Assembly: GCA_024236075.1 (NCBI GenBank)
Contig: JACKLE010000003.1
Span: 1-64,000, forward strand
DNA from: Alphaproteobacteria bacterium
GTDB lineage: Bacteria; Pseudomonadota; Alphaproteobacteria; JACAEB01
Direction: 5' to 3'
Length of the DNA stretch: 64,000 bases
Positions 1-8,709 of this stretch are shown here, one piece after another. Position 1 is the first letter of the stretch; every line of letters starts with the position of its first letter. The translations under genes were made by a program, and so were the position numbers. The notes under the pieces are model-generated. The model did no database searches. It worked only from the letters and a program-made list of their open reading frames with translations, and was not told the origin of the DNA.

Positions 1-2
1 CG

Positions 3-269
3 CAGGCCTTCGCCCATGTCGGGCGCGTCGTCGAGTGGCGCGGCTCGGGCGTCGAGGAGACCGGCGTCGATCGGGCGACGGGGGCGACGCTGGTGGCGGT
101 CGATCCGCGATTTTTCCGGCCGCTCGAGGTCAACCGGCTCGTGGGCGATCCGACCAAGGCGCGCGAGCGCCTCGGCTGGCGTCACCGCACCTCGTTTCAC
201 GAGCTGGTGGCCGAGATGGTGGAGGCCGACCTCCTGCGCCTTTCGGCGGGCCGCGGCGCGCGGGCATGA
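3..269 (+). CDS. gmd: GDP-mannose 4,6-dehydratase, C-terminal part (5' end outside window)
   Basis: Only the last 88 codons are in the window. The visible end carries the family's C-terminal signature: VEWRGSGVEETGVD, then a DPRFFRPLEVNRLVGDPTKA block and ERLGWRHRTSFHELVAEMVEAD. In GDP-mannose 4,6-dehydratases (short-chain dehydrogenase fold, first step from GDP-mannose to GDP-fucose or GDP-rhamnose type sugars) the LLGDPxKA-LGW-TSFEELVxEMV segment is diagnostic of the C-terminus. The Rossmann fold and the catalytic T/Y/K residues lie upstream and cannot be checked. The enzyme probably supplies nucleotide sugar for surface polysaccharide. A small unrelated hypothetical gene follows 53 bp later on the same strand. 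Confidence 0.85.
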   Translation, partial: QAFAHVGRVVEWRGSGVEETGVDRATGATLVAVDPRFFRPLEVNRLVGDPTKARERLGWRHRTSFHELVAEMVEADLLRLSAGRGARA

Positions 270-322
270 CTTCGCCGCGTCTCGCCCCTATCATGGCCGT
301 CCAACCGCGATGGGAGAGCGCC

Positions 323-718
323 ATGGTCCTCGGCGGACTGTTCGGGGGAGGCAAGCCGAAGCTGCCGGAGCGCATTTCCGACAGCTTCTTCAATCGCTAT
401 TTCGCCGGGCTCACACATGGCACGAAGCGGCCCAACGACAAGACGTGGCGCACCGTGCGCGACCTCGTGGAGCGCCTGGAGCCGTCCTCGGAGCTGCGCG
501 TCTGGTTCATGGGCTTCCTGCAACGCACCGGCGGCAAGCTGCCGAGCGAGAGCCAGTGGCAGGAGATTTCCGCCGAGGTCGCTCGCGTGCGGGTCGATGA
601 GAGCGCCATTCCCGAGGCATGGCGCCAGAGCCTTTCCCAGATGCGCAATATTCGCCTGGAGCCGGACGCGAGCGGCAAGCGCCTCACCGACAATGTGAAC
701 GCCGATCCGAAGCGCTGA
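323..718 (+). CDS. Small hypothetical soluble protein (131 aa)
   Basis: No family is recognised. The ATG at 323 follows GGGAGAG with good spacing and opens MVLGGLFGGGKPKLPERI. The protein has no signal peptide or membrane segment. It is predicted mostly helical, with conserved-looking patches such as FFNRYFAGLTHG, a central WRTVRDLVERLEP and WFMGFLQRTGGKLPSESQW, and a polar tail. Codon use matches the neighbours. An earlier ATG in the same frame (at 266) overlaps the stop of the dehydratase and has no ribosome site, so 323 is preferred. It is probably a conserved alphaproteobacterial protein of unknown role. Confidence 0.7.
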   Translation: MVLGGLFGGGKPKLPERISDSFFNRYFAGLTHGTKRPNDKTWRTVRDLVERLEPSSELRVWFMGFLQRTGGKLPSESQWQEISAEVARVRVDESAIPEAWRQSLSQMRNIRLEPDASGKRLTDNVNADPKR

Positions 719-838
719 GAGGCGCCCCGCGCCGCCTCCCCGGGTCTTTGCCCGTACGCAAGACCAGTTTTCGGTTGCATTCCGGGGCATGCCCTAGGAC
801 CATGGTCATCGGGGATCCTAAGGGGTGAGGGCTGCGTA

Positions 839-1804
839 ATGATCGGACATTGTGGCGTGTGGCGGGCAGCCGTGCTTGCCGGGGCGTTTGCGTTCGCCGG
901 CCTGGAGGCCGTCTCGGCCGAGCCGCTGACGCTCGTCACCGGCCAGACCGTCGAGCTGCTCGAGAGCGGGCTCATTCCCGACCGCGACACGGGCATCCAG
1001 ATCCTCGGTTTCGGCATCGACTTTCCGGAAGGCGTCAAGAGCTTCGCCGCGCGCACCGCCGTCACCGACGAGTTGTTCGAGGAGGTGGTCGGGCCTCTGG
1101 CGCATGGCGGCGGCCTCATGGGGGCGGTGGTCGCGGCCCCGGCCTACGGCTCCGATCCCGAAGGCCCGAACCCCCGCTTCGAGGTTTGGGCCTATGCCCG
1201 CCAGGCGGATCATATCTGGACGCGGATGACCGATCCGGAAATCCCCGTCGGACCCTCGCTCATCAATCCGCTCACGGAGGGAGTGCCGCGCACGATCTCC
1301 AACGGGGCGAGCGTGCTGTTCGAGAACGAGTACGTCGGAAGGTCGCCGCTCTATGAGCAGGCCTCGCTCTACGCGTTCTTCCACTCGCCGGTTCCCATCG
1401 GAAACGATCAGGCGCTGGCCGCCTACGGCATCATCGTCGTCACCACCTTCGCCGAGAAGAGCCTCGCCGCCGCCGGCCTGAGGACCGGCCACATGATGGT
1501 GTTCGAGCGCGCGAAGCGCTCCCGCTTCGATTTTCGCCGCGGCTTCATGGTGTCGATCGATCTCGACAAGGGCAGCGGGAAGGGAGGGCAGACCGCGGAG
1601 CTCGGCGAGGCGGTCGATCTCGTCTCCTTCGCCGCCGAGCGTGACCTGAAGGTGCCGCACGGGGTCAGCGTCCACGTCCGCGACGCGGTTCCGAGCGCGC
1701 TCGTCGCGCCCGTCTCGCAGGCCAGCCTGTTCCGCGAGGCGCCTCTCGCGCCGCGCATCGGCGAGGCCGCCCGCGACATCGTCCGGATGCACGCTCAGGA
1801 GTGA
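839..1804 (+). CDS. Secreted protein of unknown function, paralogue A of a tandem pair
   Basis: This 321-residue protein has an N-terminal signal peptide (hydrophobic run AVLAGAFAFAGLEAV, then cleavage near SAE). No named domain is recognised. It clearly resembles the next gene along its whole length: LTLVTGQTVELLE versus FTLLSGEKVEIVK, TDELFEEVVG versus MDDLFEEALG, IPVGPS versus VAVGPS, and SRFDFRRGFMVSIDL versus ARFDFRPGIVVAVDR. It is therefore half of a tandem duplication. GAGGG precedes the ATG at a usable distance. Only 4 bp separate its stop from the next start, so the two are probably co-transcribed and act outside the cytoplasm. Function unknown. Confidence 0.8.
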   Translation: MIGHCGVWRAAVLAGAFAFAGLEAVSAEPLTLVTGQTVELLESGLIPDRDTGIQILGFGIDFPEGVKSFAARTAVTDELFEEVVGPLAHGGGLMGAVVAAPAYGSDPEGPNPRFEVWAYARQADHIWTRMTDPEIPVGPSLINPLTEGVPRTISNGASVLFENEYVGRSPLYEQASLYAFFHSPVPIGNDQALAAYGIIVVTTFAEKSLAAAGLRTGHMMVFERAKRSRFDFRRGFMVSIDLDKGSGKGGQTAELGEAVDLVSFAAERDLKVPHGVSVHVRDAVPSALVAPVSQASLFREAPLAPRIGEAARDIVRMHAQE

Positions 1805-1808
1805 GGCC

Positions 1809-2723
1809 ATGCGGCTGGGGCCAGGTGCGCTTGTCGTTTTCCTGGGTCTTGCCGCGGCCTTCTTCGCGGAGCCCGTCCTTGCAAGGCCATTCACGCTCCT
1901 CTCGGGCGAGAAGGTCGAAATCGTCAAGCGCAGCGCCTCGCGCTCGCCTGCGGGCTATCGCGTCGCCGTCGCCGAGCTGGTCCTGCCGCTCGAGCTGAAG
2001 AGCACGCCCGAGCGCACCCGCCTCATGGACGATCTGTTCGAGGAGGCGCTCGGGGCACCGGCGCAGGGCGAGGGCTTTGCCGCCTTCCTCGGCATCGCGC
2101 CGCGGCCCGGCATCGCCGAGCCGAAGGTCGCGGCCGACTACGAAAGCTGGGAATATGTGCGCCTCACGGACGGCGTCTGGCGGCGCATCACCCAGAGCGA
2201 CGTCGCCGTCGGGCCCAGCGCCTTCGCCGATCAGGACGAGGCGGACGAGGTCAAGCTTCCGTCCGGCGACACGGTGCTGCACGAGGGAACGCTCGAGGGC
2301 TTCTCCGATTCCCTGGCCACACGATCGCTCTTCGCGCGCTATCGCACGCGCATGCCCGTCGACACGCGCGAGCAGCTCGTCATTGTCGGCTCGCTGATCG
2401 CGTCGCAGGTGCTCGCCAAGACGCTCGACGCGCACGGCCTCGAGGTCGGCCTCGTCTTCATCTTCGACCGGCCCAAGCTCGCGCGCTTCGACTTCCGTCC
2501 GGGGATCGTCGTGGCCGTCGACCGTCGCAAGCGGCCCGACCGCGACCTCGCGGCGCTCAATCGGGACCGGCGCGACCTCCTTCCGGAGGCCGATGCGCGC
2601 GCGGTGCTCGCGGCCGCCCCGCAGCTCGTCTCGTTCGGCGAGGAAGCCGGCCCGCATGTCGTCTCCTTCGCGGGAGAGATCGACGCGGCGCTCGGCGCGT
2701 CCGGCGCGGCGCCTCGCCCCTGA
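1809..2723 (+). CDS. Secreted protein of unknown function, paralogue B of a tandem pair
   Basis: This 304-residue protein has a signal peptide (VVFLGLAAAFFAEPVLA, predicted cleavage after LA). It is co-linear with the preceding 321-residue protein, sharing the N-terminal xTLxxGxxVEI strand, the LFEEALGAP block, WEYVRLTDGVWRRIT, VGPS and RFDFRPGIVVAVD. Charged C-terminal segments differ most between the copies. The start follows GTGAGG, which overlaps the upstream stop, so translation is probably coupled. No cysteine-rich, lipobox or transmembrane anchor region is visible, so a soluble periplasmic or secreted product is likely. Function unknown. Confidence 0.8.
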   Translation: MRLGPGALVVFLGLAAAFFAEPVLARPFTLLSGEKVEIVKRSASRSPAGYRVAVAELVLPLELKSTPERTRLMDDLFEEALGAPAQGEGFAAFLGIAPRPGIAEPKVAADYESWEYVRLTDGVWRRITQSDVAVGPSAFADQDEADEVKLPSGDTVLHEGTLEGFSDSLATRSLFARYRTRMPVDTREQLVIVGSLIASQVLAKTLDAHGLEVGLVFIFDRPKLARFDFRPGIVVAVDRRKRPDRDLAALNRDRRDLLPEADARAVLAAAPQLVSFGEEAGPHVVSFAGEIDAALGASGAAPRP

Positions 2724-2774
2724 CGGCGCGCGCGCGCCTTTCCCTCCCCGCGAGATCCGCACTAGCCTGGGGCC

Positions 2775-4052
2775 ATGGACGCGGCGACGGCGGAGACCCT
2801 CGAAATCTATGAGCGCCTCGCTCTCGCGCTGGCCATCGGCCTTCTCATCGGCGTCGAGCGCGGGTGGCAGGAGCGCGAGGGCCCGGCGGGCTCGCGGACG
2901 GCGGGCGTGCGCACCCACGCGCTCATCGGGCTCCTGGGAGGCGTCGCGGGCACGCTCGCCGAGGCGCTCGGGCCCTTGGCGCTGGCGGGTTTCGCGCTCG
3001 CCTTCGCGCTGCCCTTCGCGGCCTTCTCGTGGCGCGAGCAGGTGGCCAAGAGCGACTTCTCCGTCACCTCGGTCGTCGCGGGGCTTCTCGCCTTCGCGCT
3101 CGGCGCCTATGCCGTGCTCGGAGCGATGGAAGCGGCGGCCGCGGCCGGCGTCGCGGCGACCGCGCTCCTCGCCTCGCGGCAGGTGCTGCACGAGCTCCTG
3201 CGCAAGATCACCTGGGACGAGCTGCGCGCGACCATCGTGCTCCTCGCGATGGCGGTCATCCTGCTGCCCATCCTGCCGTCGAGGCCCATAGACCCCTGGG
3301 GCGCGCTGGTGCCGCGCGAGCTATGGCTCTTCACGGTCCTCATCGCGGTCGTCTCCTATGCGGGCTATGTGGCCGTGCGCCTCCTCGGCGGCACCAAGGG
3401 CACGCTGGTTGCGGCGGCCGCCGGCGGGCTCGTGAGCTCGACGGTGGTGACCGTCACCTTCTCCCGGCGGGCGCGGGAGCGCACCGTCGCGCCCCGCGCC
3501 GCCATGGCGGGCATCGCGATCGCCTGGCTCATGTCCGTCGTGCGGGCCTACATCCTCGCGATCCTGGTCGCGCCGGCGCTTTCGATGAGCCTTCTTCCCG
3601 GCGCGGCAGGATTTGCAGGCGTGCTGGGCGCCGCGGCGGTGCTCCTCGTGCGCCGGGTGCGCCCGTCCTCGGAAACGGAGGCACCGGAGCTTCAGCTCGC
3701 CAATCCGTTCCGGCTCGGCGAGGTCCTGCGCTTCGGCGCCCTCATAGGCTTCGTGTTCGTTCTCGCGGCCATCGCGGCCAAGGAGTTGGGCGATACGGGC
3801 GTCTATGTGCTCGCCGGCGTTTCGGGGCTCGCCGACGTCGACGCCATCACCCTCTCGGTCGCGCGCCAGGTGGGCTCGACGGTGAGCGGCCTCGCCGGCA
3901 CGCGCGCCATCCTCCTCGCCATCGCCGCCAACACGCTCGCCAAGGCCGCCATCGCGATCCTGGCCGGCGGCATGCGCTTCGGCGCGGGCCTCGCGGCCGT
4001 CGCCGTCCTCGCGACCGCCACCGGGGCGGCCGCCCTCTTTCTCACCGAGTAA
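2775..4052 (+). CDS. MgtC/SapB N-terminal plus DUF4010-type membrane protein
   Basis: This 425-residue polytopic membrane protein starts with the MgtC/SapB signature (LALALAIGLLIGVERGW, then GVRTHALIGLLGG, residues about 15-60). Roughly ten further hydrophobic helices follow in the DUF4010 manner, including a loop with RRARERTVAPRAAMAG and a C-terminal DVDAITLSVARQ segment. MgtC proteins are known for Mg2+-limitation or acid-survival roles; the DUF4010 fusion class has no firm function. It starts 51 bp after the secreted pair and may be read through with them. The Shine-Dalgarno sequence is weak (CTGGGGCC), so the start is likely but not certain. Confidence 0.85.
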   Translation: MDAATAETLEIYERLALALAIGLLIGVERGWQEREGPAGSRTAGVRTHALIGLLGGVAGTLAEALGPLALAGFALAFALPFAAFSWREQVAKSDFSVTSVVAGLLAFALGAYAVLGAMEAAAAAGVAATALLASRQVLHELLRKITWDELRATIVLLAMAVILLPILPSRPIDPWGALVPRELWLFTVLIAVVSYAGYVAVRLLGGTKGTLVAAAAGGLVSSTVVTVTFSRRARERTVAPRAAMAGIAIAWLMSVVRAYILAILVAPALSMSLLPGAAGFAGVLGAAAVLLVRRVRPSSETEAPELQLANPFRLGEVLRFGALIGFVFVLAAIAAKELGDTGVYVLAGVSGLADVDAITLSVARQVGSTVSGLAGTRAILLAIAANTLAKAAIAILAGGMRFGAGLAAVAVLATATGAAALFLTE

Positions 4053-4120
4053 CGTCCTGCTACGTCTAGCCTTTCGATCCCTCCCGCATTGACCTCGGTC
4101 AGCCAGCTCAGGAAGTCCGC

Positions 4121-6148
4121 GTGTTCGCAAAGCTCCTCATCGCCAATCGCGGCGAGATCGCCTGCCGCATCATCCGCACGGCGCGCCGCATGGGCATTTC
4201 GACCGTCGCGGTCTTTTCGGAGGCCGACCGGGACGGCCTGCATGTCGAGATGGCCGACGAGGCGGTCGCCATCGGCCCGCCGCCGGCGGCCCAGTCCTAC
4301 CTCCTCGCGGACAAGATCATCGAGGCCGTGCGCAAGACGGGCGCCGACGCCGTCCATCCGGGCTTCGGCTTCCTTTCGGAGAAGGCCTCCTTCGCCGAGG
4401 CGCTGGAGCGCGAGGGCATCGGCTTCGTGGGACCCAATCCGCGCGCCATCGCCGCCATGGGCGACAAGATCGAATCGAAGAAGCTCGCCTCCGAGGCGGG
4501 CGTTTCGACCGTGCCCGGATATTTGGGCGTCATCGCCGATGCGGGCGAGGCGGTCGCCATCGCCAGGGACATCGGCTATCCGGTGATGATCAAGGCCTCG
4601 GCGGGCGGCGGCGGCAAGGGCATGCGCATCGCCGCCAGCGAGGCGGAGGTGCGCGAGGGCTTCGAGCGCGCGCGGGGGGAGGCGCGCTCCTCCTTCGGCG
4701 ACGACCGCGTCTTCATCGAGAAGTTCATCGTCGAGCCGCGCCATATCGAGATTCAGGTGCTGGGCGACAAGCACGGAAGCATCGTCCATCTCGGCGAGCG
4801 CGAATGCTCGATCCAGCGCCGTCACCAGAAGGTCATCGAGGAAGCGCCCTCGCCATTCGTGACGGAGGAGGTGCGCGCCGCGATGGGCGCCGAGGCGGTC
4901 GCGCTGGCGCGCGCCGTGGGCTACGACAGCGCGGGCACGGTCGAGTTCATCATGGGCCCCGACCGGCGCTTCTATTTTCTCGAGATGAACACGCGCCTTC
5001 AGGTCGAGCATCCGGTGACCGAGCTCGTCACCGGCTTCGACATCGTCGAGCAGATGCTGCGCGTGGCGGCGGGCGAGAAGCTGGCCTTCGGCCAGGACGA
5101 GGTCGCGATCAAGGGCTCCGCCGTCGAGTGCCGTCTCTATGCGGAGGACCCGTATCGCAACTTCCTGCCCTCGACCGGACGCCTCACGCGCTACCGCCCG
5201 CCGGCGGAAGGCGTGCGCGACGGGCTCACGACGCGCATCGATGCGGGCGTCGCCGAGGGAGGGGAGATTTCCATCTACTACGACCCGATGATCGCGAAGC
5301 TCGTCACGCACGGGCCGACGCGCATCGCCGCCATCGACCACATGATAGAGGCGCTCGACGCCTTCCGCATCGACGGCATCCGCCACAATCTGCCCTTCCT
5401 CGCGACCGTCATGCGCCACGAGCGCTTCCGCGAGGGGCGCCTTTCGACCGGCTTCATCGCGGAGGAGTTCCCAGAGGGGTTTTCGGGCCGCGTGCCGGCC
5501 GCGGCCGAGCGCCAGGCGCTCTACGCCATCGCCGCCTTCGTCCATGTGCGCCTCTCGAAGCGCGCGCGGAACATTTCGGGCCAGATCCGCCCGGACCATC
5601 CGCCTACCTCCGAAGGGCGCTGGATCGTCACGAGCGGGCGCACGCAGGTCGAGGTGGAAATCACGAATTCCGGCGAAAAGGTCACCGTCGCCTTCCCCGG
5701 CGCGAGCCGGAACGCGAAGAAGCTCGCGGTGACGAGCGCCTGGAAGCCGGGCGAGCCCGTCTTCAAGGGCGAGGTCGGCGGCGAGACTTACCATGTCGCG
5801 GTCGACATCGCGCAGAGCGGCTATAGGGTGCGCCATGGCGGGGCCGAGCTCGCGCTCGCTTTCGACCGGCCGGGCGTCGCGGCCCTTCTCGCCTTCATGC
5901 CGGAAAAGGTCGCGGCCGACACGTCGAAATATCTGCGCTGCCCGATGCCGGGAATCCTCGTCTCGGTCTCCGCCCATGCCGGACAGGAGGTGAAGGCCGG
6001 CGAGGCGATGGCCGTCGTCGAGGCGATGAAGATGGAGAATATTCTGCGCGCGGAGCGCGACGGCACGGTCGCGAAGGTCCACGCCGCCCCCGGCGCGAGC
6101 CTCGCGGTCGACGACGTCATTCTGGAGTTCGCGGAGGCGAAGGGGTGA
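4121..6148 (+). CDS. pccA: Propionyl-CoA carboxylase alpha subunit (biotin carboxylase + biotin carrier)
   Basis: This 675-residue cytoplasmic enzyme carboxylates biotin with ATP and bicarbonate and hands CO2 to a beta subunit. Domains in order: biotin carboxylase N-lobe (LLIANRGEIACRIIRTARR), ATP-grasp with the glycine loop KASAGGGGKGM (about residue 157), C-lobe ending near residue 450, a linker/BT region, and a C-terminal biotinyl domain with EAMKMEN, the biotinylated lysine being residue 637. FIEKFIVEPRHIEIQVLGD and RHQKVIEEAPSPF favour the propionyl-CoA over the methylcrotonyl-CoA class. The start is GTG after AGGAAG. No beta subunit (pccB) or mutase gene is nearby, so the holoenzyme partner must be encoded elsewhere. 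Confidence 0.9.
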   Translation: MFAKLLIANRGEIACRIIRTARRMGISTVAVFSEADRDGLHVEMADEAVAIGPPPAAQSYLLADKIIEAVRKTGADAVHPGFGFLSEKASFAEALEREGIGFVGPNPRAIAAMGDKIESKKLASEAGVSTVPGYLGVIADAGEAVAIARDIGYPVMIKASAGGGGKGMRIAASEAEVREGFERARGEARSSFGDDRVFIEKFIVEPRHIEIQVLGDKHGSIVHLGERECSIQRRHQKVIEEAPSPFVTEEVRAAMGAEAVALARAVGYDSAGTVEFIMGPDRRFYFLEMNTRLQVEHPVTELVTGFDIVEQMLRVAAGEKLAFGQDEVAIKGSAVECRLYAEDPYRNFLPSTGRLTRYRPPAEGVRDGLTTRIDAGVAEGGEISIYYDPMIAKLVTHGPTRIAAIDHMIEALDAFRIDGIRHNLPFLATVMRHERFREGRLSTGFIAEEFPEGFSGRVPAAAERQALYAIAAFVHVRLSKRARNISGQIRPDHPPTSEGRWIVTSGRTQVEVEITNSGEKVTVAFPGASRNAKKLAVTSAWKPGEPVFKGEVGGETYHVAVDIAQSGYRVRHGGAELALAFDRPGVAALLAFMPEKVAADTSKYLRCPMPGILVSVSAHAGQEVKAGEAMAVVEAMKMENILRAERDGTVAKVHAAPGASLAVDDVILEFAEAKG

Positions 6149-6152
6149 GCCC

Positions 6153-7037
6153 TCAGTCCACCCCGAGCCCGAGGATCTCGATCTTCGCGGCGGCGCCGTA
6201 GAGGAGCGAGGCGTCGGTCGAAAGCTTCGCAGGCGGAACGATGGACGGCCACAGCGGCGCCAGCGCATCGATCACGCCGACCGCCTCCTGCGCCTCGTCG
6301 CCCGAGAGCGATGCGAGGATGCGCCGCGCCTCCTGGGTGAATCCGTAGGCGTCCTGATATTCCTCGGCATTGTCGATGGCGCCGTCCTCGCCGAGGCTGA
6401 CGTCGTATTCGCTCGCGGCGGTCTTCAGGAGCTTCGTCGCGACCGTGAAGGCCGTCTTGGGCGTCATCGCCGCCTTCGCCGCGGCGGTGTCGACCTTCGC
6501 CAGGACGGCGGCATGGGCGGGCTCGATCCGGTCGAGCGGCGCGGCGCCCTGGGCGAGGCCGGCGAGGAGGTCGAGCTCCTTCAGAAAGGACCCGGCCTTG
6601 CGCGCCTTGAGCGCATCCTTGATGCCGCCATAGAGCTCGCCGGCGGGGTGGCGCATATGGGCCTCGGCGGCGAGCGTCTCGCCGTCGCGATAGAGCGTGA
6701 GACCGACGAGAAGGTGGCCCCGGATGAGCGAGAGCGCGGTCAGATAGGCGACATCGTCGGTGGCGGGATCGGCCGACGCGATCGCGCCGCCTTCGCCCTC
6801 GCCGCCTTCGCCGGTCGCGGCGGCAGGCGCGCCTTCTCCGCCTTCGCCCCCTTCATCGTGGTGGGAGGACCCTTTATCGCCGCTCTCGCCCTCGTTGCCG
6901 AAGATCCACCAGGCGAGCCGCGTCGGGGCCTCGCTGCCGGCGGCCTCGCCGGCGCGGGCGAGGTCGGCGGTCGTCAGCATCGTGCCGGCTGCCAGGGCGA
7001 CGGAAAGTCGGGTCCAGCGCTTCGGGTGAAAGGTCAT
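6153..7037 (-). CDS. Secreted hypothetical protein with Gly/Glu-rich low-complexity linker
   Basis: This 294-residue protein has a signal peptide (LSVALAAGTMLTTADLARA, cleavage near AGE). It continues with a short motif LAWWIFGNEGESGD, a His/Asp patch (SSHHDEGG), and a low-complexity linker of repeated GEGGEG-like units around residues 55-90. A helical C-terminal domain then contains LIRGHLLVGLTLYRDGETL and AAEAHMRHPAGELY. The histidines and acids of that domain could bind metal, but I recognise no named family. It is convergent with pccA (stops about 5 bp apart). Role unknown; periplasmic location inferred from the signal peptide. Confidence 0.7.
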   Translation of the reverse strand: MTFHPKRWTRLSVALAAGTMLTTADLARAGEAAGSEAPTRLAWWIFGNEGESGDKGSSHHDEGGEGGEGAPAAATGEGGEGEGGAIASADPATDDVAYLTALSLIRGHLLVGLTLYRDGETLAAEAHMRHPAGELYGGIKDALKARKAGSFLKELDLLAGLAQGAAPLDRIEPAHAAVLAKVDTAAAKAAMTPKTAFTVATKLLKTAASEYDVSLGEDGAIDNAEEYQDAYGFTQEARRILASLSGDEAQEAVGVIDALAPLWPSIVPPAKLSTDASLLYGAAAKIEILGLGVD

Positions 7038-7180
7038 CGGCGTTCCCCAATCAGACGGTTCGGTCGCAGGAACGGTCCGGCCGACCTCCCTTGCGACCCG
7101 AAGCCTTAGTGCATGTTATTCGCATTCACAAGATCATGGCCGCTTGCCTCCGGGCCTGGGTCCATGCAGGCTCCCGCGCG

Positions 7181-7858
7181 ATGATACTCGAAATCGCAGA
7201 TGTGCTGCCGTCCGAGAGCCTCACGGCCATCGCCGAGCTCCTGGAGGACCGGGGCCTTTTCGCCGACGGCGCGAAGACCGCCGGCCGCATGGCGCGCACC
7301 CGCAAGAAGAATCTCCAGGGCGCCGACCATCCGATCGTGCGCGGCGTCACGCGCAAGGTGGAGGAGGCCGTCCTCGCGCACCCCGTGGTGCAGATGGCCG
7401 CGATCCCGGCGCGGCTCGCGCGCATCCTCATCAGCCGCTACGAGCCCGGCATGGCCTACGGGACCCATGTCGACAACGCCTTCATGGACGGCGTTCGGAC
7501 CGATCTCTCCTTCACGGTCTTCATTTCCACGCCGGAGAGCTACGAGGGCGGCGAGCTGGTGCTCGAGGGGGCCGACGGCGAGCGTGCGATCAAGCTTCCG
7601 GCCGGCGGCATGGTGATCTATCCCTCGACCGAGCTTCACCAGGTGCGCCCGGTGACGGCGGGTCTGCGGCTCGCCGCCGTGGGCTGGATCGAAAGCCGCA
7701 TCCGCCGGCGCGAGGAGCGCGAGGTGCTCTTCGACATCGGCCTCATCGGGCGCACGGTCGCGGCCGCGGAGGCGGGCGAGGGGGGCGATCTCGGGGAGGC
7801 CCGCTTGAGGATTGCGCGCGTGCACGCCAATCTCATGCGCCTGTGGGCGGAGCGGTGA
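7181..7858 (+). CDS. PKHD-type Fe(II)/2-oxoglutarate hydroxylase (PiuC/YbiX family)
   Basis: The 225-residue length is typical for the PiuC/YbiX family of prolyl-4-hydroxylase-like oxygenases. The iron triad is visible as H-x-D in YGTHVDNAFMDG and the distal His in YPSTELHQVRPVTAG; the 2-oxoglutarate arginine follows in GLRLAAVGW. The family motifs RTDLSFTVFIS and GGELVLE are present. The ATG at 181 of line 7 kb (position 7181) opens MILEIADVLPSE, the usual family N-terminus; an ATG 90 bp upstream in frame adds no conserved residues. Homologues are often iron-regulated and sit near TonB receptors; none is seen here. kdsA starts 11 bp downstream, so they may share a transcript. Confidence 0.88.
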   Translation: MILEIADVLPSESLTAIAELLEDRGLFADGAKTAGRMARTRKKNLQGADHPIVRGVTRKVEEAVLAHPVVQMAAIPARLARILISRYEPGMAYGTHVDNAFMDGVRTDLSFTVFISTPESYEGGELVLEGADGERAIKLPAGGMVIYPSTELHQVRPVTAGLRLAAVGWIESRIRRREEREVLFDIGLIGRTVAAAEAGEGGDLGEARLRIARVHANLMRLWAER

Positions 7859-7869
7859 GGAGCGAGGCC

Positions 7870-8703
7870 ATGAAGCCCAATGCGACGATCGAGCTCGGGA
7901 GCCTGCGTATCGGCAACGACCTGCCGTTCACGCTGATCGCGGGCCCCTGCGTGCTCGAAAGCCGGGCGCACGCGTTCGAGATGGCCTCGGCGCTCAAGGA
8001 GATGACCGAGGCTCTGGGCATCGGGCTCATCTACAAGACCTCCTTCGACAAGGCGAACCGCACGAGCCTTTCCTCGGCGCGGGGCGTCGGGCTCGAGGAG
8101 GCGCTGCCCGTCTTCGCCGAGATCCGCGAGCGGTTCGGCCTTCCCGTCCTCACGGACGTCCACGAGCGCGAGCAATGCGCGCGCGCCGCGCAGGCGGTCG
8201 ACGTCCTTCAGATTCCCGCCTTCCTCTGCCGCCAGACCGATCTCCTCATCGCGGCCGCGGAGACGGGAAAGGTCGTGAACGTCAAGAAGGGGCAGTTTCT
8301 CGCGCCGTGGGACATGCGAAACGTCCTCGACAAGGTGACAGGCGTCGGCAATCCCAACGTCATGGCGACGGAGCGCGGCGTCTCCTTCGGCTACAACACG
8401 CTCGTCTCGGACATGCGCGCGCTGCCCATCCTGAAGGAGTTCGGCGCGCCCGTGGTCTTCGACGCGACCCATTCGGTGCAGCAGCCGGGCGGGCAGGGCA
8501 CGGCCTCGGGCGGCGAGCGCCGATACGTGCCCGTCCTCGCGCGCGCGGCCATCGCGGTCGGCGTCGCGGCGGTCTTCATGGAAACCCATCAGGACCCGGA
8601 CCGCGCGCCCTCGGACGGCCCCAACATGGTGCATCTGAAGGACATGCCGGGGCTCCTGAAGACGCTCAAGGCCTTCGACGCCCTCGCGAAGGGCGGAGCC
8701 TGA
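7870..8703 (+). CDS. kdsA: 3-deoxy-D-manno-octulosonate 8-phosphate synthase
   Basis: This 277-residue cytoplasmic enzyme condenses phosphoenolpyruvate with arabinose 5-phosphate, giving KDO-8-phosphate for the lipopolysaccharide core. Family motifs are intact: the early IAGPCVLES, YKTSFDKANRTS, LTDVHE, DVLQIPAFLCRQTDLL, KKGQFLAPWDM, FDATHSVQQPGG and the C-terminal METHQDPDRAPSDGPN. Length is normal. The ATG follows GAGGAGCGAGGCC, 11 bp after the PiuC-type hydroxylase. It converges on lipB with a gap of only 6 bp. Confidence 0.97.
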   Translation: MKPNATIELGSLRIGNDLPFTLIAGPCVLESRAHAFEMASALKEMTEALGIGLIYKTSFDKANRTSLSSARGVGLEEALPVFAEIRERFGLPVLTDVHEREQCARAAQAVDVLQIPAFLCRQTDLLIAAAETGKVVNVKKGQFLAPWDMRNVLDKVTGVGNPNVMATERGVSFGYNTLVSDMRALPILKEFGAPVVFDATHSVQQPGGQGTASGGERRYVPVLARAAIAVGVAAVFMETHQDPDRAPSDGPNMVHLKDMPGLLKTLKAFDALAKGGA

Positions 8704-8709
8704 CGCGCG

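Noticed and set aside
818..1927. Long minus-strand open frame opposite the secreted pair
   Set aside because: Its composition is Arg/Glu/Ala/Gly-rich as expected for antisense to high-GC genes, and it lacks a ribosome site or any family motif; the plus strand has signal peptides and paralogy.
3803..6268. 821-codon minus-strand frame covering pccA
   Set aside because: It is antisense to a strongly conserved biotin carboxylase and reads as low-complexity RAHD-rich sequence, a common artefact of GC-rich third positions.
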